DNA of 64,000 nt from Ophiura sarsii (taxonomy: Eukaryota > Echinodermata > Ophiuroidea > Amphilepidida > Ophiuridae): the NCBI GenBank assembly GCA_035610835.1, contig CM069452.1:70528919-70592918 (forward strand), given 5' to 3'. The stretch's first letter is position 1, and each line of letters opens with the position of its first letter. Shown piece by piece: positions 32,011 to 44,229 of the stretch. The notes beneath the pieces were generated by a model, which saw only the letters and a program-made list of their open reading frames with translations, was not told the origin of the DNA and did no database searches. Both the position numbers and the translations under genes were made by a program.

Positions 32011-32678
32011 GACCGGGATTTTGTTGTCTCTAATGTTGACAAGAAAACGCCCCTATTTATAGTTATAGCTATAGATACAGTGGCGTAGCTAGGATTTTTT
32101 TTCAGGGGGGGGGGGGGGCAAATTATTGAAATTTTAATAAAAGGTTGCCCCAAAATTGTTTGCAGTCAGTCACCTTGTGAATTTCACGTACGGTGGGAGG
32201 GGGGTATCTATATGAAAGCATGATGTTACCAATTAAGCTATTTTATGATGAATTCTGCATTGTAAGCACAAGCCAAAAAAGCCTATTTTTTACCCCCAGA
32301 AATGTGGATATGCGAGCCTATAATTATAAATTTGTGTTCGACCTTGGGTTAAACGTCTATGATGCTCATCAGTGTGTCTCCTTTGGGCTTCTTTTTTTGC
32401 AAACAACCAAAAGGCTTGAAATATTTCCCCATAAATGACTAAATTGCATAGCTTTTATTGACTAAAAAGCAAATTCACACGTTTGACGTCATTGAGCTTC
32501 TTTGGTCGTCTTTTGCGATCGACCCGTATGATTGACGCAATATTTGGAGTATTTGAAATTTTTCATTCACAAATAAAAAATTAGGATTTAGGATAGAATA
32601 GGGTTTTTTCGTTGTCTTAGGTGCATTTTCATACTTGCGTAATAAGTTAACGGCGTGCAAATAGTGTGAATATTCATA

Positions 32679-32893
32679 TACTGTAAAAGTAGAAATTTGC
32701 ATGCGTGTAATTATTTATAGCGCTTTGCACATTTTGATCAATTTTGCTTGTGTTTATTTTTGCGATTTTGAGCTTCCTTACATAGACCTGCATACAGAGG
32801 AATGTATTTCCGCGTTTTTATTTTCACGCTTGCTGATGTTAGCGTGCAAAGCACGAAAATAAATATAGCGCGAACATTTCCACTTTTACAGTA
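32679..32893. mobile_element. TACTGTAAAAG MITE, copy 3
   Basis: TACTGTAAAAGTAGAAATTTG at left, GAACATTTCCACTTTTACAG + TA at right. Confidence 0.8.
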
Positions 32894-33344
32894 GCACGAA
32901 AAAATGTCCTTTTTAAACAGCATTCTAATTAAAGCAGAATGATCCACGATATGGCTTAGATCTGACAATGAAACCACGTTGTATAATGATGTATGCAGTG
33001 CCAAAGCGACACAGTGTGATATAGGACACGCATCGGTTCACTGGTGCATTAAACATACATGCATATGATACAGTGGGCCAAGGGGAATATAGTCTTGTAT
33101 CAGCTGCCTGTATGTATACCTTTTTATGGAATGTGTTTAAAAAATTTAAAAATGATGTACAAAAATATTTGTAAAAAATATCCCAATTTGCTACAATTTG
33201 TATTAAAGAAGAAAAGAAAATCAGCACTCTAATACTATAGGTATAAGGTACATGAAATAGAAATGAAAAATAAATAAATAAAAATAAATAAACCATTTTT
33301 GTTTTTCTGTTTGGCTTAAGAAAGGAAGCTCCATTTTAAAATGT

Positions 33345-33689
33345 AAAGGGCCACTGAGAGATACGTATTGGAGTGCGCCCTCGATTTTTGTGGAAATCAG
33401 TTTTTTTTGTTTTTGCATCTACGTAATACTTAGGTGTATACTAACTACCATCTGAAACTGTTAACCCTAATATTCGCTGTCTAACAAATAAAATTACACG
33501 ATTTGGTCATTTCGATGTTATCAGCAACACTCGCCACATAAATTGCTTCAATCGAATTTGTATCTAGCGCCATCATTCAACCCTTTTCCCCATACATTAA
33601 TACACTCCAGGATTTTAAGTTCCTCGTCTATTGAAACAATTAAATTTTTCCAAAATTTCATTTATCTCTGCAATCTCTCAGTGTCCCTT
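33345..33689. mobile_element. AAAGGGGCATTGAGAGA MITE, copy 1
   Basis: AAAGGGCCACTGAGAGATACG at left, CTCTCAGTGTCCCTT at right; a GAGTGCGCCCTCGATT block is shared with 44,827-45,216. TTAA is eroded here. Confidence 0.75.
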
Positions 33690-34027
33690 CAGTTCAGAGC
33701 ATGAAGGTTAACAAGTATCATTATTGATGATACATAATTCTTCAAAGTTTATCACTATCACTCAGTAGGGGGTGGAATAAATGTGATCTCGTTTCCCCCC
33801 CCCCCACCCCTATAACATATAGGGCGCAATCTCATTTTTTTCTCCTTCCCCTATATAACATATAGACCTATAATAATAGGGGGTGGAAAAAATGTGGGGG
33901 AAAACACGCAATTCCCGTTTTTCCCCACCCCTAGTGATCCGTCACATTTCTTCACATCTGACATCTAAGGGGACTGAAAGAGGCTGTTGTGTTAGTCTTA
34001 TATATGTATGTATACATCCTCCTGACC

Positions 34028-34640
34028 AGCCTAAGAAATGGCTTACATTAGGCTATTAAAAAAAATGTTTGATTGTCATCGTCCGCCCGACCCTCTTAAT
34101 CAGTCCGACCCAAAAACCTTCTTTTTTTAATTTTAATTTTTTTTTATTTTTTAAAAATATTAAAAATTTCAATTTTTGTTGTTGAAAATTTCATTTTTTT
34201 ACAATATTAGTCGAAAATCAAAATTTTCATTTTTTTTCATTTTTTTTTAAGTGTTGAGAAAATAAAAATACTCATCAAAATCCGTTTTGGTTACCACAAC
34301 ATGTACATCTCATTTTACTTTTGGTACCTGAGAAAAGGGCAAGTGAGAAAAAAACCCTTTTAAAAGTGATCTATGGACAATCAAACAATTTTTTTTTGCC
34401 TTATCCAAGACATAGTATTATCATCATACTATTCTATTACTAGCACACCACTGTATTATTGCATCATGAACATGCATCAGCATTGGGCCTGAGTTAGTTG
34501 GTTGATACTTATTATACATCTACATCCCAGCCTAAGAAATGACTTACATTATCCAAGACGTACAATCATACTGTACTAGTACACCACTGTATTATTTTGC
34601 ATCATAAACATGCATTGGGCCTTAAGTTAGTTGGACAACG
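34028..34640. repeat. tandem duplication with one filled and one empty site
   Basis: CAGCCTAAGAAATGGCTTACATTA ... ATTGGGCCTGAGTTAGTTGG recurs as 34,526-34,635. The first copy contains the 34,051-34,400 MITE. The second reads straight through (GACTTACATTATCCAAGAC). Confidence 0.85.
34051..34400. mobile_element. Harbinger-like MITE with TTA target duplication
   Basis: GGCTATTAAAAAAAATGTTTG at left and GACAATCAAACAATTTTTTT + TTGCC at right, flanked by TTA (34,048-34,050 and 34,401-34,403). The neighbouring duplicate provides the empty site with a single TTA. No ORF. Confidence 0.85.
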
Positions 34641-34800
34641 GATTAGGGTAGTCAGAGATTGGGGTAGACGTAATGCGTTTGGTAAACAGAGGATCTATTT
34701 CAGATCTCTAAGGCATTGGATCTATATTAGTCTTTGCTCTAAATTAATGATTTAAAGTCATAGAAACATTGTCCTTGCACTCACTTTGACCCAAGTATTC

Positions 34801-35047
34801 TTAACGCTTTCCATGCGGCAGGCGACTGCAGACGACATTCCAATTGTTCACAAAATGTTTCAAAAATGTCATAATTATTGAATTTCATTACAATATTTGG
34901 AAACACCATGAGAAATGCATTGAAATAAGTACAAACATGCCTAGTATTGGTTCAGTAATCCTTGAGATAGACATTGAAAATTGGGAAAGGTATCTGAAAA
35001 ATCTGTTTTGTATGTGGTAAAACTAATAGCCGCGTGGAAAGTGTTAA
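34801..35047. mobile_element. TTAACACTTTCC MITE, copy 3
   Basis: TTAACGCTTTCCATGCGGC at left, GCCGCGTGGAAAGTGTTAA at right. The core is reversed relative to copy 2. Only 27 bp from copy 4. Confidence 0.9.
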
Positions 35048-35074
35048 CATTGAGTTCCAATTGAGTTTAATGTT

Positions 35075-35322
35075 TTAACACACTTTCCATGCGGCAGTCA
35101 TCTGCAGACGACAGTTCCAAAAATTCACAAAATGTTTCAAAGATGTCAGAATTATTGAATTTGGTCACCATATTTGGATTCACCATGAGAAATGCATTAA
35201 ATAAGTACAAACATGCCTAGTATTGGTTATGTCAGTAATCCTTGAGATAGACTTTGAAAGGTGTCTGAAAATTCTGTTTTGTGTTTCGTAAAACTACAGT
35301 TAAGCCACCTGGAAAGTGTTAA
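35075..35322. mobile_element. TTAACACTTTCC MITE, copy 4
   Basis: TTAACACACTTTCCATGCGG at left, CACCTGGAAAGTGTTAA at right. Same orientation as copy 3. Confidence 0.9.
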
Positions 35323-35626
35323 GCCTAATTCATTGTAAATGAATCCATCATTGAAACACCCATATATTTATTAATGCTATTATACTATTATAGCGATGAG
35401 GCCTATATATAATATATTTTAATTAAAAAGATTAGATTGACTTTTGAAATGGATGTTTTTGCAGCAGGCTTGCCTTGAATGTACATAATTACTTTCTAAG
35501 AGTGGTAACTGAAATTGTGTTATCTGTAATTTGAAATCAATATCTACAAGAGTTGTATACTATAGCATACATGTAGGATATATGGTTATAGTAGATTTTT
35601 GGCGGCAGTACCTTTTCAGTAAAGAT

Positions 35627-35881
35627 ACATGTCGAGGGTTGAGCGCCAGAAGGCCGTAACTCAAGAAATGCCATTTTGAGATAATCGACTTTCAAATATT
35701 TGGGACTCATACAATATACTGTAGCGCCCAACGTATAACTCTTATTTTAGTCAAATTAAGAGTGGTTTATGAGTTATCTCTTTATGGTTCTGAAAATCTA
35801 GGTTAGGGATTATTGTTGTACCAAAATATCAATTTGCCCAAAAATAGAGTTACAGCCTTCTGGCGCTCAACCCTCGATGTA
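35627..35881. mobile_element. MITE with GAGGGTTGAGCGCC termini, copy 2
   Basis: Reverse-oriented relative of 611-881: GTCGAGGGTTGAGCGCCAGA at left, GGCGCTCAACCCTCGATGT at right. Confidence 0.8.
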
Positions 35882-35934
35882 CTGTCTTCCAATGGGGGCT
35901 GGGGGTGGGCAGTGTTTCGAAATTTGTAGATCTG

Positions 35935-36450
35935 ATTGTTGACACATGTGATGCAATCAAGCAAAATTAGTCTGAAGTCGAAATATCACATTTTGAATTT
36001 TGTACTTGATTGTATTGGTCTTGCGCAATGCAACATTGTGCAGAAAACCCCATTAAGAATGGACAATTACTTCCAAAAATACGAGCAATTGAAGGTTTTA
36101 AGGCCATACAAAAAGAAGTTTGTTTCCAGTAGTGCGCACACATTTTACTCAGACGTTTGATTCTTTTTTGATAGAAAAAATTGTTTTGGCAATTGGCCAC
36201 ATACGGCAAACACAAAAATGAAAAGTTGTCTTTTAAATCAATTTTCTTTCTAATTTGATAATGGATTTGATCCTCATAAACCCAAGAGGAATTTAACAAA
36301 ACTCTAATGATCATTATGTGCCACTCTTTAAGATCACATATTTGAATAGCGCACTGTCTGCTTGGGCAGTTTGAATTCATGTATGGATGTATGATATTTG
36401 CAAGTAAGTTGCTTTATAAAGCTTTGAAATTAAAGTGCATTATATCGCAA
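35935..36450. repeat. interspersed repeat also present at 42,680-42,960 and 43,780-43,900
   Basis: TCAAGCAAAATTAGTC(T/G)GAAGT recurs near 42,698. A TTTGAATAGC ... GTTTGAATTCATG(T/C)ATGGA block recurs near 43,790-43,840. The 137-codon minus-strand ORF here has no recognisable similarity and spans the repeat. Confidence 0.55.
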
Positions 36451-36471
36451 CGGAACCAATAATAAATGGAC

Positions 36472-36793
36472 TACCGTATTATCCCTATTATGCGCCCATG
36501 CCCTTGTAAGCGCCCACCCCTCTTTTTCCCAATGACTACCAAAAAGTAACACCTAATAAGCGCCCAACTGTTTAGCCACTGCAGCTCAAAATAAAGCATG
36601 AAAGTAGCGTCTGAAAGTCCCACCATCAATGTATCGGCGGGCTGTGCACATTTTCCACCAAAAATGTGTATCAAAATTTGGAAACAATTTGACAGTTTCC
36701 ACGATAAACGACTTAAAAAAAAGTAACTTGATAAGCGCCCACCCAAAATGACTTTGCTAAGAGCCCTGGGCGCTTAATAGGGATAATATGGTA
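36472..36793. mobile_element. TACCGTATTATCCC element, copy 2
   Basis: TACCGTATTATCCCTATTAT at left, GGGCGCTTAATAGGGATAAT at right; 322 bp, a short derivative of the family seen at 6,841. Confidence 0.85.
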
Positions 36794-36848
36794 GATCCAA
36801 ATCAATGACAGGTTGGCCAATATTTATGAATCTATAAATAGATGTAGC

Positions 36849-37063
36849 TTAACCCCCTGAGAACTACCGGCCGATTGGTCAGAAAGATGGATACATCATT
36901 TATTGCACCAATGAGAGACATTGTTAGAATAATTGTATCCCCGATAAAGATGGGAGTGAAATATTTTAAAAGCTGCATTTTGATTAGCTATTCAATTGAG
37001 TATATCTTGCAATAAACCAATCAGAACCACTGTAAGATAGACAGGTAGACCCCAGGGGGTTAA
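36849..37063. mobile_element. TTAACCCCCTGAGAACTACC MITE, copy 2
   Basis: TTAA on both sides, TTAACCCCCTGAGAACTACC at left and GTAGACCCCAGGGGGTTAA at right. Diverged partial copies at 23,951 and 55,357. Confidence 0.88.
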
Positions 37064-38594
37064 GATTCCGGTGGCATTAAAATGGGCTGATTTCTGCCAT
37101 TTTAGCATGTGAACAGCTGCAGGCCTAGTTATTGTGACTTTATAGATTTGACGTCTGGTCTAACTCAATTTTCCCTGCTAGACCAGGTATTCTAGATTAA
37201 CAGTAAAAGCATGACATATTTTGTCATTATCAAATACAACGTGATATTAAATCTTCTGATTCAATAGACTTTACTTTTGATATCATCTTTTTTGTTGTTG
37301 CTGGATTCTCAAAGTTGTAAATTCGTCATTAAGCCGTAGAAACATCTTAAAGTCCCAAAGTGTTTGAGAAATATTATAATTTTTGGTTAGAAAAGATAGT
37401 TTGAGCTTTTCTACTGGAAATTATACAATGTTTGTATACTTACATTTGTAAACGATATATTGACCATCTTGAGTGAATGGCTAGTAAAGTACTGCTTCAA
37501 ATCAAAGAAGATTTTAAAGACACCACCACAATGCATTGCGTTTTTGCGAAAGGCCCTAATTCTGGTCTCCAGTTTGTCTCGGTTCCCATAGACATATGCA
37601 GACAACCATGGCTTCATAGTGCGTTCATAGTTGGAGCTCTTACAATGTAGGTTCTATTTTACATCAATGAATAAATTAGTTATCAGTGTTCCTTTTTTTT
37701 CTTCTAAAATTTAAGAGCTCAACAAATGTATCGTGTGAAAAAAGCTTTCGTTGGCTGGCGTTTGTGCAATGCATTGTGGGAAGACCTTAAAAAATCTTCT
37801 CTGGCTTCAAACATAGAGGGATTAGCTAGCAAACATGGTGTAGACCACTTTTTACATGACCAATTTTGAAAAAAGAAAAGAAACCACTAACAATTTGTTC
37901 AGGTTGCATGGCATTTACCAATAAATATTTCTCCAATTTTCACCCATTTTGTTGTAATCTACACACCCACAGTACACACCAACATGGATCCAAACCACTA
38001 AATAAATCCTTTATACCTACTGTGTAAATTGGCCCCTAATAAAATATTAAACTATGGGTTACTATAATTGTTATTTCGGAAGAAGATCATGGTCTTGGCG
38101 TTATTGCAAACACTAAAAAAAGCTACGGTCAAGACAATTTGTTTTAGTTATGTACTGTTAAAGATACACATGTTTATAGAATTACCAGATTTAAGCAATT
38201 CTAATCAATTATTGATGTCTTTAAAATGACTCTTAAAACATCATACAAAATTGGTCAAAAGAAGATAATTTGCACTGATATTGTTTGATAATTTTCATTT
38301 AATAATCATTTAATCAAAATATCAGCAAAAACTACTTTTGGAGCATTTTCAAATTGTTCATTTATTTAGTGGTGTGGGACTCACATGCTCATATGCTGCC
38401 TAAATCTCTGCTATTAATCTATTAATGTGATGTTTCATAGTTCAGAATATATTGGACCAGATTTAATGAGAGTTGTAATGTATATATTATGCTATGAATG
38501 TAAATATTATGTAATTAATATATGTGTAATTGTCAAGTATATGGTCAATTTTAGTAAAAAGCTTGTGCATGATAACAATAAAGCCAAAAACAAA
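37064..38594. other. 1.5-kb gene-free AT-rich stretch
   Basis: No paired exon signals, RNA gene or terminal-repeat element found. Among the least repetitive parts of the right half. Confidence 0.4.
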
Positions 38595-38973
38595 TAGTTG
38601 TGTTGCCCTCACAAGCCTAAAATCGGGAAGGACGCCCGGCCGAATTTTTTACCAAATCAACGATTTTATACCTATTATTTCAGTCAACATATGTGAAGAT
38701 ACTAAGGAAAACGCTTACTGGATGTATTTTCAACCCAATGGTGAATATTTTGATTTCTTGCCCATCTTTGTGCAATTTTCACAGATTGGAAGATCTTGAG
38801 AAAAAAAAATCTTGAAAAAAAGAAAATCTTGAAAAAAAATCTTGGAAAAAAATAAAATAATAATTCTTAAAAAAAAAGAGAAAAAAAAGAAGAGATTCTT
38901 TAAATTTTTTTAAAAAAATACCCAGCCCACATTCTCGGAATTTTGACCCGGCCGAATGAGGGCCACACAACTA
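38595..38973. mobile_element. GTTGTGTTGCCCTCA MITE, copy 3
   Basis: TAGTTGTGTTGCCCTCAC at left, GAGGGCCACACAACTA at right; CCGGCCGAAT occurs near both ends. A-rich core at 38,798-38,890. Confidence 0.8.
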
Positions 38974-39010
38974 TTTTTTTGTGCCTAACATTCAACCTTG
39001 GGATAAAGTG

Positions 39011-39718
39011 TATTTGTGAGCCGTCGCATCAAAACATACCTCCTGGGCTCATTTATCCAATGTCTGATTTTAACATCACCAAAACATGCACAAATCAAGC
39101 TTTAAATTGAGGCTTCATAATTGAAATTTACCCTTAAGAATCAGGAAATATCAAGCTTACCATTTCCTTTTAATTTCTTTATATTTTTCAAGTAATTTTA
39201 CTTTATATCTAGAAACTAAACTGCTCACAAAAAGTATCGAAACACTTAGAAATGATCCAATATATAACGGCTCGAAAGGGTATGCATTAATCGAAGCAAA
39301 TAACCAAGTGCATAATTTTGTTCTGCGTATTTTGACACCTCGATCGATGGGATACGATGTTGCGGAGCGGAGTTATTGTCATTTCAATGGTCGTGGGTCC
39401 AGTTTTGAAAGTGACAATCATCCTATAGAAAGAGGTTTGCATTACTGTTTAGAATGATCAGATTCGTGATTTTCAATAGGGATGAGTGTCACTTTTGAAA
39501 CTGGACCCACGATCATTGAAATGACAATAACTCCGCTCCGCAACAACGTATCTCAACGATCGAGGTGTCAAAATACGCAGAACAAAATTATGCAATTGGT
39601 TATTTGCTTCGATTAATGCATACCTTTTCGAGCCGTTATATATCGGATCATTTCTAAGTGTTTCGATACTTTGTGTGAGCAGTTTAGACAAACTGACAAG
39701 AGGTATGTTTTGATGTGA
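39011..39718. mobile_element. TGTGACC-GTCACATCAAAA MITE, copy 1, split by a foldback
   Basis: Left end GAGCCGTCGCATCAAAACAT, right end AGAGGTATGTTTTGATGTG. Collinear with the uninterrupted copy at 52,211-52,475 once 39,217-39,686 is removed. Confidence 0.8.
39217..39686. mobile_element. mariner-like foldback MITE (TAAACTGCTCACAAAAAG)
   Basis: 470-bp imperfect palindrome with ~200-bp arms and ~70-bp loop. The ends are TAAACTGCTCACAAAAAG and its inverse GTGTGAGCAGTTTA, at a TA target. Similar termini at 62,998-63,523. Confidence 0.85.
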
Positions 39719-39927
39719 AAAAGTAGCCCATTTCATAGTTTTTGTTGTTGATATCGGTATAAACAGTAATTTGCACTGGTGGGTAACCATTTATTTACAC
39801 ATGGTATTTCAAGATGGATCCTTTGTCAGACCATATTGAATATAAAGTAGAATTAGAATTCTGCTAGAATTCTGCTGGTTCCCTGTAATCCTCTCTGGCT
39901 GACTCAAGGTCCTGTACCTGCATTGTT

Positions 39928-40063
39928 GGATGAAGGTCCGTTCATACTCCCGTTGTTGCGCATCGGCCAATGTAGGTGGGTACAAGTTGACATTGCTTCA
40001 ACTCGTGCGCCGATATCCTTTGACGGGAGTTGACGCGCAATGACGGGAGTATGAACGTCATCC
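39928..40063. mobile_element. foldback MITE (CGTTCATACTCCCG ends), copy 2
   Basis: TGGATGAAGGTCCGTTCATA at left, TATGAACGTCATCCA at right, with GTTGCGCATCGGCC inside. Related to 22,564-22,680. Confidence 0.78.
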
Positions 40064-40083
40064 AAAAATACAGATACAGTCAA

Positions 40084-40301
40084 TACTGTAAAGTATGAAC
40101 ACTTTCCGTACATTGTAATTTCACGAATTTCGCGAGGTATCCAATTCGCGAAAATTTCATCCACACAAAAATGTGTTCCACGACTGTCAGCCAGTAAAGA
40201 GCTTTGCAATCTTTGCAATTTTCATGCTGGGAAAATGACCACTATTGGTATTTCGTGAAAATTTCATGTCGCGAAATGCTCATGCTTTAATTAATACAGT
40301 A
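40084..40301. mobile_element. TACTGTAAA MITE, copy 4
   Basis: TACTGTAAAGTATGAACAC at left, TTAATTAATACAGTA at right, with TTCGCGAGG/TTCGCGAAA inside. Confidence 0.65.
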
Positions 40302-41152
40302 TGTGACCCGTCACATCAAAATGGAAATGTTGGCGGTCCAAGTCAAATCTGAGTTATTGGTATGACTTGAAAGAGCACCTTGTTAACGGTATATTATGTG
40401 ATCTTTCCAGGGAACGCCCTCAACATCGAAAAAAAATAGAAAGCAGATTTTCTTGCAGATTTACATTTCTGATCATAAATCATGCATACATTCCAAGTTA
40501 CAGGGCGATACGATTCTTAATTACTTCAAAATCATGGTTTTAGAGTGAAAATAAACTGTCGGGATTCCGACAGTTTATATGTTTCACTCTAAATTCACTC
40601 TAAAACCATGATTTTGAGGTAATTAGGAATCGTATCGCTCTGTAACTTGGAATGTATGTATGATTTATGATCGGAAATGTAAATCTGCAAGAAAATCTAC
40701 TTTCTAAAAAAAATCATGAATAGAGGGCGCTCTCTGGAAAAGATCACATAATATGCCTTTAAGCTTAGAAATGAAGAAAAAAATACACTGTCTCTGTATA
40801 AATGTACCTGTATATATACAAGATATGTTCAATCTAAATAACATTTGTTCATACATGTGAATGTACCCCTTGGTAAATATAATTTGTATCACCACATGTA
40901 TATTTGAATTGTTTTATGATGTATGTGATCTTTTCAGCGAAAGAAATGATAATAAAAAACTATAAAAGAGATAAAAAGCTTTGAAATGATACCATGTTGA
41001 AGGTAATCAGACTTTGTAATCACAAGATATGATTAGAAGTAAGCATTTTATTATTTTCTTTATATTTCACCAAATATATTGGCTTATATCTCAAAATGGT
41101 CTTTGCCGACAACATGTCCTTTTTGATGTGACTGGTCACATATAAGAGCACC
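40302..41152. mobile_element. TGTGACC-GTCACATCAAAA MITE, copy 2, with nested palindrome
   Basis: ATGTGACCCGTCACATCAAA at left and TTTTGATGTGACTGGTCACA at right. It contains the 40,391-40,754 palindrome. Confidence 0.7.
40391..40754. mobile_element. palindromic MITE (ATATTATGTGATCTTTCCAG), copy 1
   Basis: Two ~165-bp near-perfect arms (ATATTATGTGATCTTTCC ... ACCATGATTTTGA) around ACTGTCGGGATTCCGACAGT. Copy 2 at 45,820-46,156. Confidence 0.85.
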
Positions 41153-41317
41153 ATGTAGTAGCCATTCTGACTTTTTGGAAAATAACGCTCTACACATAAT
41201 TACGCAGAGGTCCCTCGTCGATCTGAATTGTGCTGTAAGCACAATCTATTGACTCTGAACAAAAAGAGTTGAACCCGTGTCCATCACCGTAGTTATTGCG
41301 TCCTAAAGCCCAAAAAA

Positions 41318-41486
41318 GAGTTGTTTGTTTGTCCATAGAGGGTCCTTAAAAGGTAGGGTCGGTAGATTTTTTTTGTGAAGTTGTTGAAAAAAATTAAAGA
41401 ATAAACAAAAAAGTTACACGGTCGGGGCTATAGTACACGGTCGGTCAGACGTGGACAAACAAACATTTTTTTTTTTTGGCCTTATC
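41318..41486. mobile_element. short Harbinger-like MITE
   Basis: GAGTTGTTTGTTTGTCCATA at left, GTGGACAAACAAACATTTTT at right, with GGTCGGTAG/ACGGTCGGT motifs inside. Confidence 0.6.
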
Positions 41487-41856
41487 TTGGGTACTAATCT
41501 TTTTGGGACAGTGTGTAGTGCCATAACATCTGGATAGAGAGCAGGGGAAAACTTCCCCTCGGGCAGATTTTACAAACCAGGAAAAAAATAAACAAAATGA
41601 GGCTAAATCCTCTGACTGGCAAATCTATCCAAAACGGGAGATACCTTTCTGACAATTGACGCCCCCCCCTCCCAATATTGCATCTGCACCTCTGGTTTAG
41701 AATGCAATGTGTACAGGGCCAATGGATTTAGGGGACCAGCAAAATTTTTACAAATGAATTTTATGAGGTTTTATAGCCTATCACAACATCATATAATTTT
41801 TGCAACTCATATATGTAAATGTGTGTAAATATACAAATTGCAATGTAAGATAATGT

Positions 41857-41996
41857 ATATACGGGGTGTCCCAAAAGTTCACCTTTCTACAAGTTTTCTC
41901 CATCCAAAAATGATTTCAGTTTTATACTGCAAATTATTTTAATGGGGATATGAAGCTTTTAAAAAAGATATCAGAACTTTGTGGACACCCTGTATT
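41857..41996. mobile_element. MITE with ACGGGGTGTCC ends
   Basis: ATACGGGGTGTCC at left, GGACACCCTGTAT at right, 140 bp. GGGTGTCC-type ends are frequent in Tc1/mariner-derived MITEs (family knowledge). Confidence 0.7.
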
Positions 41997-42093
41997 TAGG
42001 GATTTTGTTGTAATAAATTACAAATAAATCTTATGTATAGAGTATTAATTTATTGATTTTGAATCGTGATCTTGTAAGGTGCATTGTAAATTT

Positions 42094-42462
42094 TAAAACT
42101 CCTCAAAAAAAGTTCGGATTTTTTTTCACTCACCAATTTTTCAGATATTTTGTATTACCTTTGTGTTTAGATTGGATACTGCTTTCTGATTTTATGAAGA
42201 CAAATTACTGTAAAATTGTATTCATTTTCGTTGGTTTTCTATGCCTAATTCCACCAATATCTCAAAATGCATTTTACCGACAACTGCAACCTTTTGCTGC
42301 GACAGTATTATATATCAGCAAATGGCTGAGGACTGGAACAAAGATGAACTCATAAGCTTTTCATTGATATGCAACAGTAACACAATAGGAATATATCAAG
42401 AAATATAAACCAAATTGGCAATTGGAAGAAGAAAAAAAATCCAAACTTTTTTGAGGAGTTTA
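42094..42462. mobile_element. mariner-like MITE (AAACTCCTCAAAAAAAG)
   Basis: TAAAACTCCTCAAAAAAAGT at left, AACTTTTTTGAGGAGTTTA at right; TA flanks. A half-copy starts at 62,280. Confidence 0.82.
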
Positions 42463-43458
42463 TAAAGCACGGTAAATGTTTGGGAAATTATCTGTGAATA
42501 GAGATCTATTTACTCTTTTGTGATTTATGTCATTTTGTTATTTATGTAATTTTAGTTTTTGTATCCGTTTGTATTGTGCATGTAAAATTTGAAATGATGC
42601 TTTTATGAACATGCAAATGTTAAATTGATGATGTCTTTATGTATGAACATGCAATGTTAAAAATACTATTTAGAATTTATATCTAAATGTGATGGGTTCA
42701 AGCAAAATTAGTCGGAAGTTGGATATATTGATTTTGAGATATAACCAAACAAAGGATAGAAATATTTGTTGGTCTCTATCATTTTGAAATCCCTTCGATA
42801 ACTCATTATCTTTGGAATTAAATGTCCGTTTGTGATGGGGATTTCTGCACAATGAAGCTGTGCAAATAACCTATATAATCAAGTAGAGAATGAATATTAG
42901 ATATTTTTGGCTTCAGACTGACTTTGCTTTATCACATCACAAATGCTCGTTTAATTTGATGTACTTCACCCGTGGATGGGTGACACGAGAGAGAATATCC
43001 TGGGTACGCCACTGGTTTCAGTCCTATTTCAGTTGGGATGAAGTACCCAGCCCTCTATTTTGATATCTCTTGGTGTAACCCCTATAACGAAATAAAAAAC
43101 TCATGATTTAAAGCCGTAGAAATGAAAAAGAGAAGACCAGGCTCGTTACCATTGTAGTTGTCTATGATCCCTAAAATGGTGTACCTTTTGGGGGGGGGGG
43201 GGGTGAAAGACACTAGTACTATCCCTGGCATTACTTATGTTGAGTTTGTCATTAGGTACACTGTTTTAGATACCATATTCCCAGCTGTCAAGTGAGGTGT
43301 AGGAGCAAAATGTACAATCATAGAACTATAGTAGATTCATAAACATTGCGATCGGTGTACCATGTCAGTATAGGTAATATCTGCTACTTGAGGGGGGTGG
43401 GGCAGTGATTGATCATTGCCATAGTATGCTTCCATGTATCTTGAATCACTTTGTAGGT

Positions 43459-43666
43459 AGGGTAAAGTCGCCTATTTTCGGTCAGCGCCTATATTCGGTC
43501 ACTTCGCCCAAATCGTGTAATAAAAATGACTTCGTCGTTAGAAACTGACGACTAAAAAAACCCCGCATAGTTGATGCCAGGTATAGCTTTTAAAATGGCG
43601 ACGACCGATGCAATTACACCAGTGACCGAAAATAGGCGCTGACCTAAAACTGGCCACTTTACCCTA
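43459..43666. mobile_element. MITE with AGGGTAAAGTCGCC ends
   Basis: GGGTAAAGTCGCCTATTTTC at left, GACCGAAAATAGGCGCTGAC and TGGCCACTTTACCCT at right. Confidence 0.8.
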
Positions 43667-43908
43667 GTTCATATCTAGAATTGTGACAAAGTTCTCACGT
43701 GCCGTTGTCCAAATTGATTATATATTTCTAATGTAATCCTCATCTATACAAGGATTAAAATAAGATGAAATGATGATCAATGTGTCACGTTTGAATAGCA
43801 AGCTATTTGCTTGAATAGTTTAAATTCATGCATGGACGTATAATAGTTGGGGATGGGTTGCTGCAACGCTTTAAAATCCATTATATCGCAGTGATTTCTC
43901 TGATGTTA

Positions 43909-44229
43909 ATGCAGGCATCAATGTACAGCTTAAACATACCCTCCTCAAGCTTTCACCTGTATTCACCTTCCTTCCGATAAACTAGGACAAGATTGGATCT
44001 TTCCTGCAATTTTGGGGGTGAAGATTCACCTCAGTGCACTATGACTGTTCTACAGTAATATTTTAGAGAAGTTGAAATATAGGTGAAGATTCACCATGGA
44101 TTCACCTGTCCAAAACATAATTAGTTCAAGATTCACCATTTCAAAAATATAACTAGGCAAAGATTAGGCGTCTAATCTTTGACTAAGCTTGACGAGGGTA
44201 GGTTCAAGATGCACGTTGATGCCTGCATA
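43909..44229. mobile_element. MITE with TGCAGGCATCAATGTAC ends
   Basis: Long (~45-bp) inverted ends with an ACCCTCCTCAAGCTT/AAGCTTGACGAGGGT core at both sides. The centre contains three diverged GATTCACC motifs. Confidence 0.8.

Noticed and set aside
35967..36380. 137-codon minus-strand ORF
   Set aside because: Covers an interspersed repeat present at 42.7 and 43.8 kb where the frame is not kept.
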